A stretch of DNA of 64,000 nucleotides, taken from Christiangramia flava JLT2011. Lineage in GTDB: Bacteria; Bacteroidota; Bacteroidia; Flavobacteriales; Flavobacteriaceae. This document shows positions 46,001 through 53,382 of this stretch, piece after piece. Each line of letters starts with the position of its first letter. Position 1 is the stretch's first letter. The notes below the pieces were generated by a model, which saw only the letters and a program-made list of their open reading frames with translations, was not told the origin of the DNA and ran no database searches. A program made the position numbers and the translations under genes. The stretch lies in assembly GCF_001951155.1 (NCBI RefSeq), contig NZ_CP016359.1, positions 1,698,001 through 1,762,000 on the forward strand, written 5' to 3'.

Positions 46001-46224
46001 ATTCCTTCTACCCCGTTGATCTGTTCTTCGATTGGGATGATCACACTTTCCACGATGGTTTCGGCATTGGCGCCGGGATAGGAGGCGCTTACCTGTACCG
46101 TTGGGGGGGCGATATCTGGATATTGCGTTACCGGAAGCTGCGTGAGTCCAAGCACTCCCAGGATAACGATAATGATCGAAATAACCGTAGAAAGAACGGG
46201 ACGTTCAATAAATGTTCTTAGCAT
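43078..46224 (-). CDS. RND family efflux permease (HAE1-type, AcrB-like)
   Basis: The 1048-residue inner-membrane proton antiporter starts with FIERPVLSTVISIIIVILGVLGL and has twelve helices. The relay aspartates lie in LAIGIVVDDAIVVVEAV in helix 4. Large periplasmic loops carry the porter domains. The closing helix GLLVGTIFGLFVIPVLF fits the family. It probably exports hydrophobic drugs or bile-like compounds with the membrane-fusion protein (46234) and the channel (41679). The genes run leftward within ten bases of each other. Confidence 0.95.
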   Translation of the reverse strand: MLRTFIERPVLSTVISIIIVILGVLGLTQLPVTQYPDIAPPTVQVSASYPGANAETIVESVIIPIEEQINGVEGMKYITSSASNNGTASIRVFFEQGYDPDIAAVNVQNRVARANAVLPSEVIRSGVTTTKAQNSALLYAGLYSTNPDYDDTFLQNYLNINVKPELQRINGVGDVNVFGGKDYAMRVWLDPAKMASYGLVPGDVVASIGEQSLEAAAGSLGQNAGESFEYVLKYGGRYKTADQYENIIIKAQPNGEFLRLKDVGGVELGAQSYSSLSRSKGYPALSFGIFQTPGSNAQEIIEKIYDRLEELKKDFPEGVDYIINYDTNKFLTASISKVQHTLIEAFILVFLVVFIFLQDLKSTLIPAIAVPVSIIGTFFFLNLLGYSINLLTLFALVLAIGIVVDDAIVVVEAVHAKLEGGEKSARKASVSAMSEIAGAIVSITLVMAAVFIPITFIQGPAGVFYEQFGVTLIIAILISAVNALTLSPALCALFLKPKDEEDKKRNFLQKFYRAFDAGFEATKQKYSRSLGFLTRHKWLSLGILALTAVGIFFINKSIPSGFVPTEDRGVIFVNGDLPPGSSLDRSFTTATQLYEQMQTVEGIRTATVIAGRNFFSGAGSSNFMGFIILEDWDDRDTDATSIDNIIAQLNQKSASFSDAKIIYFTPPSVPGFGSADGFEMQLLDREAGSLEDLDETANEFVTNLIQQPEVAYASNPFSTNYPQLRIDIDVPMAKKAGVGVNDILSVLQGYIGGIYTANFSRFGKQYRVFVQSLPEDRVNKASLNSMFVRTSEGEMAPVSQFVSLNRIYGPQTISRFNLFNAVSLNGTAAPGYSSGGTIDAIRRTASKVLPQGYDIAFSGLTREEIASGGQAGIIFMLSIVFVYFLLAAQYESYLLPFSVILSLPIGVAGAYIATWMAGLQNNIYFQIALIMLIGLLAKNAILIVEFARQRRYEGLSITEAALDGAKVRLRPILMTSFAFILGLLPLVLANGVGAQGNRSIGTGAAGGLLVGTIFGLFVIPVLFIIFQWLQERIGKKPDAVISKNDTAN

Positions 46225-46233
46225 AATCTGGGA

Positions 46234-47370
46234 TTATTTGAATACCTGGTCAAACGAATTAGTGATACTGTCCAGGCTCACCTTTTTGGGCTCGATCTTC
46301 ATTCCCGGCCGAACTTTGGAAGTTCCCTGCGCCAGGATGAGGTCTCCTTCTTTCACACCGTCATTTTCATCAACGACATATAGTTTTTTCACCTCATTTA
46401 GAATGCTGATGGCGCTGGAAACCAGTGAATCGCCCTTCAGCTTATACACGAAGGTAGAACCCTGGCGTTCGTAGGTAGAAAGAGCCGGAACAACCAATGC
46501 TTTTTCGTAGGTTTTCGGTACCCTGATGGTTCCAGTACTACCGTTTCTTAGTAAACCAGTATTTTTAAATTTCGCCCGGAAATTCACCGTCCCTGTCTGT
46601 TCGTCGATGCTTCCTGAAATAGTTTCGATCTTTCCTTCCAGTTCGTAATTCTTTCCGTTGGCCATGACCAGCTGAACCTTCGGTAAACTGTCAATTTTTT
46701 CTGAAGTGCTGTTGCCCTTCGACTCGCTCATGAAGTCTAGGAATTCTTTTTCATTCATCGAAAAATTGGCAAAAATCTCCTCAATGGAAGACACTTGCGT
46801 CAACGGCGTTTGATCTTGCTGACTCACCAATGCGCCTTTGCGATAATTAATTTTTCCAACCACACCATCTACCGGACTTTTGATCTGTGCATAGCCAATA
46901 TTCGCAGCAATGCTGTTATAACCGCTTTTCGCCTGTTGCAGTTTTGCCTTGGCAGTTTCGAGTTGCACCTCGCTGATGATGTTCTTTTCTACCAGAGGTT
47001 TCAGTTTGTCTACTTCTACCTGGGCAGCGTTCACATTGGCCTTAGCAGCCTGTGCATCCTGCGAAAGGGATTCGGTTTCCAACTGAAATAACAACTGCCC
47101 TTTTTTCACTTCTTCGCCTTCCTGTACCAGAACATTGGTAATATACCCCGATACTTTTGCGCGTACTGCCGAATTCACCGAACCTTCGATAGTGGCCGGA
47201 TAAGCATTGTAAGCCGTCACGGTCTTCCGGGAAATTTCCAGAACGGGATAGACGGGAGTTGTGGTATTGGCCTGGGCATTTTCAGCTTTAGCCTCATCGT
47301 TGCCGCAGGAATATAGGCCTGCTAAGCTAGCAAGGGCCAATAAGGAAAGAATCAAATTCTTCTTTTTCAT
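46234..47370 (-). CDS. RND efflux membrane-fusion lipoprotein
   Basis: A 378-residue periplasmic adaptor. The lipobox GLYSC gives a lipidated N terminus near residue 22. A lipoyl/biotinyl-like half starts at RAKVSGYITNVLVQEGEEVKKGQLLFQLE, the coiled-coil hairpin is about residues 105-155, and IKSPVDGVVGKINY closes it. The beta-barrel and membrane-proximal domains follow, ending RPGMKIEPKKVSL. It sits between the GbsR-type gene and the permease gene in one operon. Confidence 0.93.
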   Translation of the reverse strand: MKKKNLILSLLALASLAGLYSCGNDEAKAENAQANTTTPVYPVLEISRKTVTAYNAYPATIEGSVNSAVRAKVSGYITNVLVQEGEEVKKGQLLFQLETESLSQDAQAAKANVNAAQVEVDKLKPLVEKNIISEVQLETAKAKLQQAKSGYNSIAANIGYAQIKSPVDGVVGKINYRKGALVSQQDQTPLTQVSSIEEIFANFSMNEKEFLDFMSESKGNSTSEKIDSLPKVQLVMANGKNYELEGKIETISGSIDEQTGTVNFRAKFKNTGLLRNGSTGTIRVPKTYEKALVVPALSTYERQGSTFVYKLKGDSLVSSAISILNEVKKLYVVDENDGVKEGDLILAQGTSKVRPGMKIEPKKVSLDSITNSFDQVFK

Positions 47371-47386
47371 AGCAATTTTTGATCGT

Positions 47387-47869
47387 TTAGTTGTTCTGAT
47401 GTTCTGAAACTCGCTCGATAGTGAGCTGTAAATTTTTCTTTTGGGCCAGTAAATAATCCTTGAACATCAATGGGATATGGCCGTCTTTTTCAAATTTTTC
47501 CTTGTTGTTTTCTGAATTGAACGCGATAACCTTTTCCATTAACCGTATTTCTTCGGAAATGGCCTGCAGATATTCCTTCAGGGTATTTTCCAGGTAAGTT
47601 TTGCTGGCCCTGAAGTAGCGCCGGCGATCCCCGGGTTTCGTAAAATAATCTACTTTCCTGGTTTGCATGAGCAAATTCAGCTGGGTGCTTACCGAGCTTT
47701 TGCTGGCATCGGTGATCTGCATGATCTCGTCAAAAGTGTGACCGTCGTTTGGAGAAAGGATCATCGTCGCATAGATGCGGGCTGCCAGGGGTGCCAGCTG
47801 ATGCGCCTTTTCAAAATGAAGGCCTAATTCCTCGATCAGTTTTCTTTTTTCCGGAGAACAACAGTTCAT
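47387..47869 (-). CDS. GbsR/MarR-type transcriptional regulator of the efflux operon
   Basis: The 160-residue winged helix-turn-helix protein is chosen from the ATG at 47869 because the -7 box (47888-47895) overlaps the ATG at 47890. The recognition helix is in IMQITDASKSSVSTQLNLLM, the wing KVDYFTKPGDRRRYFRA. The N-terminal NCCSPEKRKLIEELG is typical of the GbsR branch. It is the first gene of the efflux operon, and the palindrome GTTCGG-N6-CCGAAC lies just upstream of its -7 box, so autorepression together with the pump is likely. Confidence 0.87.
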   Translation of the reverse strand: MNCCSPEKRKLIEELGLHFEKAHQLAPLAARIYATMILSPNDGHTFDEIMQITDASKSSVSTQLNLLMQTRKVDYFTKPGDRRRYFRASKTYLENTLKEYLQAISEEIRLMEKVIAFNSENNKEKFEKDGHIPLMFKDYLLAQKKNLQLTIERVSEHQNN

Positions 47870-47887
47870 TTTCTGTGATTTTGGGTG

Positions 47888-47895
47888 CAAAATTA
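47888..47895 (-). promoter_or_regulatory. -7 box of the efflux operon
   Basis: TAATTTTG on the minus strand matches TAnnTTTG. Transcription would begin near 47882; the -33 position falls in the palindromic operator candidate. Confidence 0.55.
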
Positions 47896-47903
47896 AATGT
47901 TCA

Positions 47904-47921
47904 GTTCGGAACTTACCGAAC
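47904..47921 (-). promoter_or_regulatory. Operator candidate for the MarR/GbsR regulator
   Basis: GTTCGG (47904-47909) and CCGAAC (47916-47921) form a perfect 6-bp inverted repeat separated by AACTTA, an 18-bp palindrome covering the -33 region of the operon promoter. The position and symmetry suit a dimeric winged-helix repressor; no binding is shown. Confidence 0.5.
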
Positions 47922-47995
47922 CAAACAAACTAAAGTTTTGTTAAGACCCGTTAGTATTAAGACTGTTTTCAGCTAAATGGTTTAATCTGAAAAGC

Positions 47996-48021
47996 AAAAA
48001 GTCGGCACGCGGCCGACTTTT
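47996..48021 (-). terminator. Intrinsic terminator after the isoaspartyl peptidase gene
   Basis: AAAAGTCGGC (47997-48006) pairs with GCCGACTTTT (48012-48021) around ACGCG; T follows on the minus strand. Confidence 0.75.
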
Positions 48022-48041
48022 CTTTGTTAATTCTGAAGAAT

Positions 48042-49112
48042 TTATTCGGAATAAATACCGATTTCCAGTTCGCCATCCCTGTTCATCGTTGCGCGATACA
48101 TGCCGGCCGTGTTGAATTCCATCGCCACATGACCGTCGTGGTCGATAGCAACGATACCACCGTCACCACCCATTTCCGGTAATTTCTTCTGTATGACCTC
48201 CCGGGCAGCTTCCTGAAGGCTTAAACCTTTGTACTCCATCAATGCTGAAATATCGTAAGCCACCACGCCGCGAATGAAAAACTCACCCCAGCCGGTACTG
48301 GAAACGGCACAAGTTGCATTATTGGCGTAAGTTCCGGCTCCAATAATGGGGGAATCACCAATACGGTTATATTTTTTGTTAGACATCCCGCCTGTAGATG
48401 TACCCGCGGCCAGATTGCCGTTTTTATCGAGAGCGGCGCAGCCCACCGTTCCGAATTTTTCGTCTTTTATAAAAGGGTCATAAAAAGCTGTTTGATTGGT
48501 GGCTTCTTTCTCGCGATCACGGGCTCTTTCCATTGCTTTGAACCTTCTTTCCGTATAAAAATAACTGGGATCCACTATTTCCAGTCCCTGTTCTTTCGCA
48601 AATTGTTCAGCGCCCTTTCCGGAAAGCAGCACGTGTTCGGAATTAACCATCACCTCGTACGCCAGGTTAATTGGGTTTTTAACATTGGTCACACCGGCAA
48701 CGGCTCCGGCATTCTTCGTGGCACCGTCCATAATCGATGCGTCCAGCTCATTCTTACCTTCATTGGTAAAAACTGCTCCTTTCGCTGAATTGAAAAGTGG
48801 GCTGTCCTCCATCACATTGATGGTTCGTTGCACAGCTTCCAGCGCAGTACCACCGTTGGCCAGGATCTCGTGACCTGTGCGAATGGCTTCCTCGAGTTTC
48901 TGCTTATACGCCAGCTCGAGAGAATCGCTCATGTTTTCTTTCAGGATGGTGCCGGCACCACCATGGATCACGATACCAAAGTTTGGCAGGGTATCGGTTT
49001 CTTGTTGCTGGTTTCTTTCTGAAGAAGTGGCTGTATGCTCATTGTTTTCGCCCTTCTGTTCGTTACAGGAAATCAAGAACACCAGGCTCAGGAAAAGTAA
49101 AAGCTGTTTCAT
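48042..49112 (-). CDS. Isoaspartyl peptidase / L-asparaginase, lipoprotein
   Basis: A 356-residue Ntn hydrolase precursor. The lipobox FLISC places Cys16 for lipid attachment, so the mature protein is in the envelope. Thr222 in GTVGCAALD is the autoprocessing site and catalytic N-terminal nucleophile of the beta subunit; IHGGAGTIL, TNEGKNELDASIMDG and GAGTYANNATCAVSSTG are family segments. It should split isoaspartyl dipeptides and asparagine. It stands alone with a terminator behind it. Confidence 0.92.
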   Translation of the reverse strand: MKQLLLFLSLVFLISCNEQKGENNEHTATSSERNQQQETDTLPNFGIVIHGGAGTILKENMSDSLELAYKQKLEEAIRTGHEILANGGTALEAVQRTINVMEDSPLFNSAKGAVFTNEGKNELDASIMDGATKNAGAVAGVTNVKNPINLAYEVMVNSEHVLLSGKGAEQFAKEQGLEIVDPSYFYTERRFKAMERARDREKEATNQTAFYDPFIKDEKFGTVGCAALDKNGNLAAGTSTGGMSNKKYNRIGDSPIIGAGTYANNATCAVSSTGWGEFFIRGVVAYDISALMEYKGLSLQEAAREVIQKKLPEMGGDGGIVAIDHDGHVAMEFNTAGMYRATMNRDGELEIGIYSE

Positions 49113-49238
49113 AAAAATTGGTTTGCCGAAAGTTAGTCAATTTCAACCTGATCTAAAACAGGCCACAAAGACTTAAATTCATGCTAATCTCGCCAGTAAA
49201 TCTTTTTCAATTGGGTAATTTTAGGAAAACTTAAAATT

Positions 49239-49781
49239 ATGCCAGTTAACGAACCTTTTAATCTCAGCAAGTGGATCGAGCAGAACCGAGACAGCCTGAA
49301 ACCACCGGTTGGAAACCGGAACCTCTATAAAGAAAGCAAGGATTATATCGTCATGATCGTGGCCGGGCCAAACGCCCGTAAAGATTATCATTATAACGAA
49401 ACCGAAGAACTTTTCTACCAGCTGGAAGGAACTATTGAGGTACATGTACAGGATAAGGGCGAGAAAAAAACGATGAAATTAGGCCCGGGCGATATGTACC
49501 TGCATCCGGCAAAAATGCCACATTCGCCCGTCCGTCAAGAGGGTTCTCTGGGACTGGTTGTAGAACGAAAGCGATTGGATATTGAAGGAAAAGACGGACT
49601 GTTATGGTATTGCGATAATTGCAATCACAAGCTGTATGAAGTTTATTTTCCGTTGCAGGATATTGAAACCGATTTTCTGAAACACTTCAGGCATTTCTAC
49701 GGAAGCAAGGAACTTCGCACCTGCGACAATTGTGGCCATGTGATGGAAAGTGATCCGCGTTTTGTATCTGATGAGGATTAG
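49239..49781 (+). CDS. nbaC: 3-hydroxyanthranilate 3,4-dioxygenase
   Basis: The 180-residue cupin opens the ring of 3-hydroxyanthranilate in the kynurenine pathway towards quinolinate or 2-aminomuconate. The iron ligands are His51, Glu57 and His95 (DYHYNETEELF, KMPHSPVR). A second, rubredoxin-like iron site is formed by Cys125/Cys128 and Cys162/Cys165 (two CDNC motifs), as in bacterial enzymes. The next gene is an aldehyde dehydrogenase 60 bases on, but no other kynurenine gene is in the window. Confidence 0.94.
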   Translation: MPVNEPFNLSKWIEQNRDSLKPPVGNRNLYKESKDYIVMIVAGPNARKDYHYNETEELFYQLEGTIEVHVQDKGEKKTMKLGPGDMYLHPAKMPHSPVRQEGSLGLVVERKRLDIEGKDGLLWYCDNCNHKLYEVYFPLQDIETDFLKHFRHFYGSKELRTCDNCGHVMESDPRFVSDED

Positions 49782-49841
49782 CGATTAAAATTTATTATTT
49801 TCGCAAGAACTACACAAAATAACAGATAAAAACGCAATTTA

Positions 49842-51395
49842 ATGAATAAAATCGCTGAAGAATTTGGGATTAAACAAGCCCTGAAAGATTTAGGCTTAAA
49901 CGAAATAAATAACGGGACTTCTACCGGCGAAAACTGGTTCAGCCACGGGGAAGTGCTCGAGTCATATTCACCGGTTGACGGTGCTCTTATCGGGAAGGTT
50001 AAAGCAACCACTGCGGAAGATTACGAAAAAGTGATCACGACTGCAGAAGAAGCTTTTAAAGAATGGAGAACCTGGCCGGCTCCCAAAAGAGGAGAAGTAG
50101 TTCGCCAGTTCAACGATGAACTCCGAAGGCTTAAGGAACCGCTTGGAAAACTGGTATCTTATGAAATGGGTAAATCGTACCAGGAAGGTCTTGGTGAAGT
50201 TCAGGAAATGATCGATATCTGTGATTTTGCAGTTGGTCTTTCCAGGCAGCTGCACGGTTTGACGATGCACAGCGAACGCCCAGGACACCGCATGTATGAA
50301 CAATATCACCCTCTCGGAGTAGTGGGAATTATTTCCGCATTCAACTTTCCGGTAGCCGTATGGTCCTGGAACACGGCGCTTGCCTGGGTTTGTGGAGACG
50401 CCTGCATCTGGAAAGGATCTGAAAAAACACCGCTAACTTCAGTCGCCTGCCAGAATATTGCTGCCAGGGTCTTTGCTGAAAATGGTGTTCCGGAAGGAAT
50501 TTCAGCTTTGATTACCGGGGATTACCGGGTAGGTGAAATGATGACCAAAGATGAACGCGTCCCACTGATCTCTGCTACGGGATCCATCAGAATGGGAAAA
50601 ATTGTCGCACAGGCAGTAGCCGCAAGACTGGGAAAATCGCTTCTGGAACTTGGCGGAAATAACGCCATTATCGTTACGCCAGATGCCAATATTAAGAATA
50701 CGGTGATCGGTGCGGTATTTGGAGCGGTTGGAACCTGCGGCCAGCGTTGTACTTCTACGCGAAGACTTATTGTTCACGAAGAAGTCTACGATAAGGTGAA
50801 GGATGCGATCGTCAACGCTTACAAGCAGATCAGGATTGGGAACCCACTGGATGAAAACAACCATGTAGGACCGCTAATCGACAAAGATGCCGTGAAAAAT
50901 TACCAGTCGGCTCTGGATAAGGTGGTGGAAGAAGGCGGAAACATTCTCGTGGAAGGCGGCGTGCTGGAAGGCGAAGGTTACGAAAGTGGCTGTTATGTGA
51001 AACCGGCAATCGCTGAAGCGGAAAATCATTTTGAGATCGTTCAACATGAAACCTTCGCACCGGTGCTGTATTTACTGAAATATTCCGGAGATGTGAGCGA
51101 TGCTATCGCGATTCAGAACGGTGTAAAACAGGGACTTTCTTCAGCAATTATGACTAATAATCTTCGGGAAGCCGAAAGATTTCTTTCTTCGGAAGGCTCA
51201 GATTGCGGAATTGCCAATGTCAACATCGGAACTTCAGGAGCCGAGATCGGCGGTGCTTTTGGTGGGGAAAAGGAAACCGGCGGCGGCCGCGAATCGGGTT
51301 CTGACGCCTGGAAAGTCTACATGAGAAGACAAACCAATACGATCAATTATACCACTGAACTGCCTCTGGCACAGGGAATCAAATTCGATCTGTAA
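49842..51395 (+). CDS. Aldehyde dehydrogenase, ALDH7 (antiquitin)-like
   Basis: A 517-residue NAD(P)-dependent dehydrogenase. Glu269 lies in LLELGGNNAI and the nucleophile Cys303 in GTCGQRCTSTRR. NFPVAVWSWN and GGAFGGEKETGGGRESGSDAWK with the end region fit the ALDH7 branch, which oxidises alpha-aminoadipic semialdehyde in lysine breakdown. It follows the 3-hydroxyanthranilate dioxygenase, so 2-aminomuconate semialdehyde oxidation is a possible alternative role; sequence alone cannot decide. It has a moderate terminator behind it. Confidence 0.9.
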   Translation: MNKIAEEFGIKQALKDLGLNEINNGTSTGENWFSHGEVLESYSPVDGALIGKVKATTAEDYEKVITTAEEAFKEWRTWPAPKRGEVVRQFNDELRRLKEPLGKLVSYEMGKSYQEGLGEVQEMIDICDFAVGLSRQLHGLTMHSERPGHRMYEQYHPLGVVGIISAFNFPVAVWSWNTALAWVCGDACIWKGSEKTPLTSVACQNIAARVFAENGVPEGISALITGDYRVGEMMTKDERVPLISATGSIRMGKIVAQAVAARLGKSLLELGGNNAIIVTPDANIKNTVIGAVFGAVGTCGQRCTSTRRLIVHEEVYDKVKDAIVNAYKQIRIGNPLDENNHVGPLIDKDAVKNYQSALDKVVEEGGNILVEGGVLEGEGYESGCYVKPAIAEAENHFEIVQHETFAPVLYLLKYSGDVSDAIAIQNGVKQGLSSAIMTNNLREAERFLSSEGSDCGIANVNIGTSGAEIGGAFGGEKETGGGRESGSDAWKVYMRRQTNTINYTTELPLAQGIKFDL

Positions 51396-51419
51396 ACCGG
51401 TTGAGGTAATAAGAATTTG

Positions 51420-51447
51420 AACCCGTTGCTGCGAAGTAACGGGTTTT
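51420..51447. terminator. Weak terminator between the aldehyde dehydrogenase and the LytTR regulator
   Basis: AACCCGTT (51420-51427) pairs with AACGGGTT (51438-51445), loop GCTGCGAAGT, then a short T run; it lies between convergent genes. Confidence 0.45.
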
Positions 51448-52153
51448 ATATTTTGCGCTGGTTGATCCTTGTAAAGAATTGCTGGCGGTACGTGTCGCCA
51501 AGTGGCAGGGTTTGGTTGGCAACTGTGACCTCCTGCGAATCGGTTTTCGTGATCTTGGAAAGTGAAATGATGAAAGATTTGTGAATTTTGACGAATTCAT
51601 CTTCCGGCAGGTTTTCCTCGAAATGTTTCAACGTATTATAGGTCACGACCTGCTCGTTTTCCAGGTGGATCACCACATAATTACGGATGCTCTCCAAATA
51701 TTGGATCTCCCGGTAGGCAATCTTACGGAAGTTGTTCTTACCATCGGTCTTCACGAAAAAATAATCTTCAGAAATCGCTGGTCTTTCCGCAGTTTTTGAT
51801 GACTGATTTTTTACTTTTTCAACAGCTTCCACGAACCTCGGAAAGGAAATTGGCTTTAGAAGATAATCGGTCGCATTGAGCTCGAAACCTTCCACAGCGA
51901 ATTGAGAATAGGCCGTGGTGAAAATGATCCTGACATCTTTACTTACCAGTTTCGAAAGCTGGATGCCGGTGAGGTCTGGCATTTGTATATCCAGGAAGAG
52001 CACATCTGGCTGGTGTTGCTGTAAAAGGGCCAGCGCTTCGACCGGTTTGGTAGAGATGGCCACGCAATTCACCTCCGGCAACTGGTCTACATATTTTTCC
52101 AGTAGCCTGATGGCGTGCGGTTCGTCATCGATGATCATGCATTTCAGGCTCAT
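51446..52153 (-). CDS. LytTR-type response regulator
   Basis: The 235-residue regulator has a receiver domain with the phosphorylation site Asp55 in VLFLDIQMPDLTG and acidic residues in MIIDDEPHAI. The second domain (FFVKTDGKNNFRKIAYREIQYLESIRNYVVIH onward) is the LytTR DNA-binding beta-sheet. It overlaps the histidine-kinase gene by ATGA and is the partner of it. The target is probably the large divergent outer-membrane barrel gene; that is inferred only from position. Confidence 0.93.
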   Translation of the reverse strand: MSLKCMIIDDEPHAIRLLEKYVDQLPEVNCVAISTKPVEALALLQQHQPDVLFLDIQMPDLTGIQLSKLVSKDVRIIFTTAYSQFAVEGFELNATDYLLKPISFPRFVEAVEKVKNQSSKTAERPAISEDYFFVKTDGKNNFRKIAYREIQYLESIRNYVVIHLENEQVVTYNTLKHFEENLPEDEFVKIHKSFIISLSKITKTDSQEVTVANQTLPLGDTYRQQFFTRINQRKI

Positions 52154-53178
52154 AGAAAAGGTATTTTTAATTCGGTTTGAAAATGGTCATTTTCCTGGGA
52201 AATTTCCAGTTTGAAATTCTCGTGATAGATCAGTTCCAGTCTTTTTCTGATGTTTTTATAGCCAATTCCCTGTTCATCGTAGCTTACCTGCGTCCGGAAA
52301 TAATTCGATGTGTGCATGTGAAGCTGGTCTTTTTCCGAAGTGATGGAAATGATCACCGGTTTTTTCGGCTCGCTCAGAATACCATGTTTGAAGGCGTTTT
52401 CCACGAAATGGATCAACATCAGCGATGGGATCTTTTCGCTGCCGATCTCCTTCGGAAAGTACACTTCAATATTCGCTTCGTGGTCAAACCTTCGCTGAAA
52501 AAGATCGATATAATTCTGGAGGAACTGGATCTCGTCCTTCAGCAACACCTCGTCATGCTCATTTTCATAGGTTACGTAACGCAGCATTTCAGATAACTTC
52601 AGAATATCGGCTCCCGCTTTTGGACTGGTATCATAGAGGTCTGAATACAGACTGTTCAGCGTATTGAACAAAAAATGCGGACTCAGTTGCGATTTCAGGC
52701 TTTGCAACTCGGCCTGTTTTTTCTCAATTTCCAGTTGCGCCAGTTGCTGATTGGTTTTCAGCATGCGTTTTACCAGGTAGAATGCAAAACTGAGGATCAG
52801 GATGCGCGTCGCGAAAAACGAATTATCGTACACGTAAAAAGTAAAGCGCCTGGAATTGCCAAAATAATTGTGATTCCCCGTGATCTCGAACAAGATCACT
52901 TCTTCCAACAGGTATCGCAGGCCGGCAAAGACCAGGATCAGGATCACAATACCCAGCGCGAGACTTTTATATTTTTTCTGCGGAATAGTGTGTGGCGCCA
53001 GAAAAAGATAATTAAGGTAAAAAACCAGGACCTGCACCGTGGTGAAGAACACCGCCTGCATCAGCCGCCAATCCAGCTCATAGCGCGATTCTCGAAACAT
53101 GAACGCCGCAATTTTATCCATCGCGATGAACAGGATCCAGAAGATAATATGGTACCGTATTTCCTGTGCTCTGGTCAT
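52150..53178 (-). CDS. LytS-like sensor histidine kinase
   Basis: The 342-residue protein from the ATG at 53178 has four hydrophobic segments in the N half and the His-kinase domain SPHFLFNTLNSLYS, whose His is the phosphorylation site. The C-terminal ATPase has NAFKHGI and the G box in DEQGIGYKNIRKRLELIY. It lacks an obvious extra sensor domain. The open frame extends 48 codons further but crosses into the divergent promoter area, so I do not use it. It works with the LytTR regulator. Confidence 0.9.
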   Translation of the reverse strand: MTRAQEIRYHIIFWILFIAMDKIAAFMFRESRYELDWRLMQAVFFTTVQVLVFYLNYLFLAPHTIPQKKYKSLALGIVILILVFAGLRYLLEEVILFEITGNHNYFGNSRRFTFYVYDNSFFATRILILSFAFYLVKRMLKTNQQLAQLEIEKKQAELQSLKSQLSPHFLFNTLNSLYSDLYDTSPKAGADILKLSEMLRYVTYENEHDEVLLKDEIQFLQNYIDLFQRRFDHEANIEVYFPKEIGSEKIPSLMLIHFVENAFKHGILSEPKKPVIISITSEKDQLHMHTSNYFRTQVSYDEQGIGYKNIRKRLELIYHENFKLEISQENDHFQTELKIPFL

Positions 53179-53382
53179 AGGCTTCAAAATAACAGTATTC
53201 CCGGCGATTTTCAGAGATCTTAGGTTGGAAATCCCGGTTTTCAGGACGAACACCGCAAACCGTACAACAAAATCCCTGTGGTTGCAGCAAAAGCCGAATA
53301 TCCCAGGAACGCAGGGGGTCATCAGAACTTTTAAAATAACAGGATGCCTTTGTTTAATCTTGTTTTCAGAAAATCATTCATC
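53179..53382. other. Divergent control region between the LytS gene and the outer-membrane barrel gene
   Basis: This 204-bp region between divergent genes should hold both promoters. A near match, TAATCTTG, is at 53355-53362 on the plus strand, about 20 bases before the ATG at 53383. I see no convincing LytTR direct repeat, so regulation by the neighbouring LytTR protein is not demonstrated. Confidence 0.35.

Noticed and set aside
53179..53322. 48-codon upstream extension of the LytS gene
   Set aside because: The added residues show no family match, and the extension would enter the divergent control region; the ATG at 53178 fits the helix pattern.
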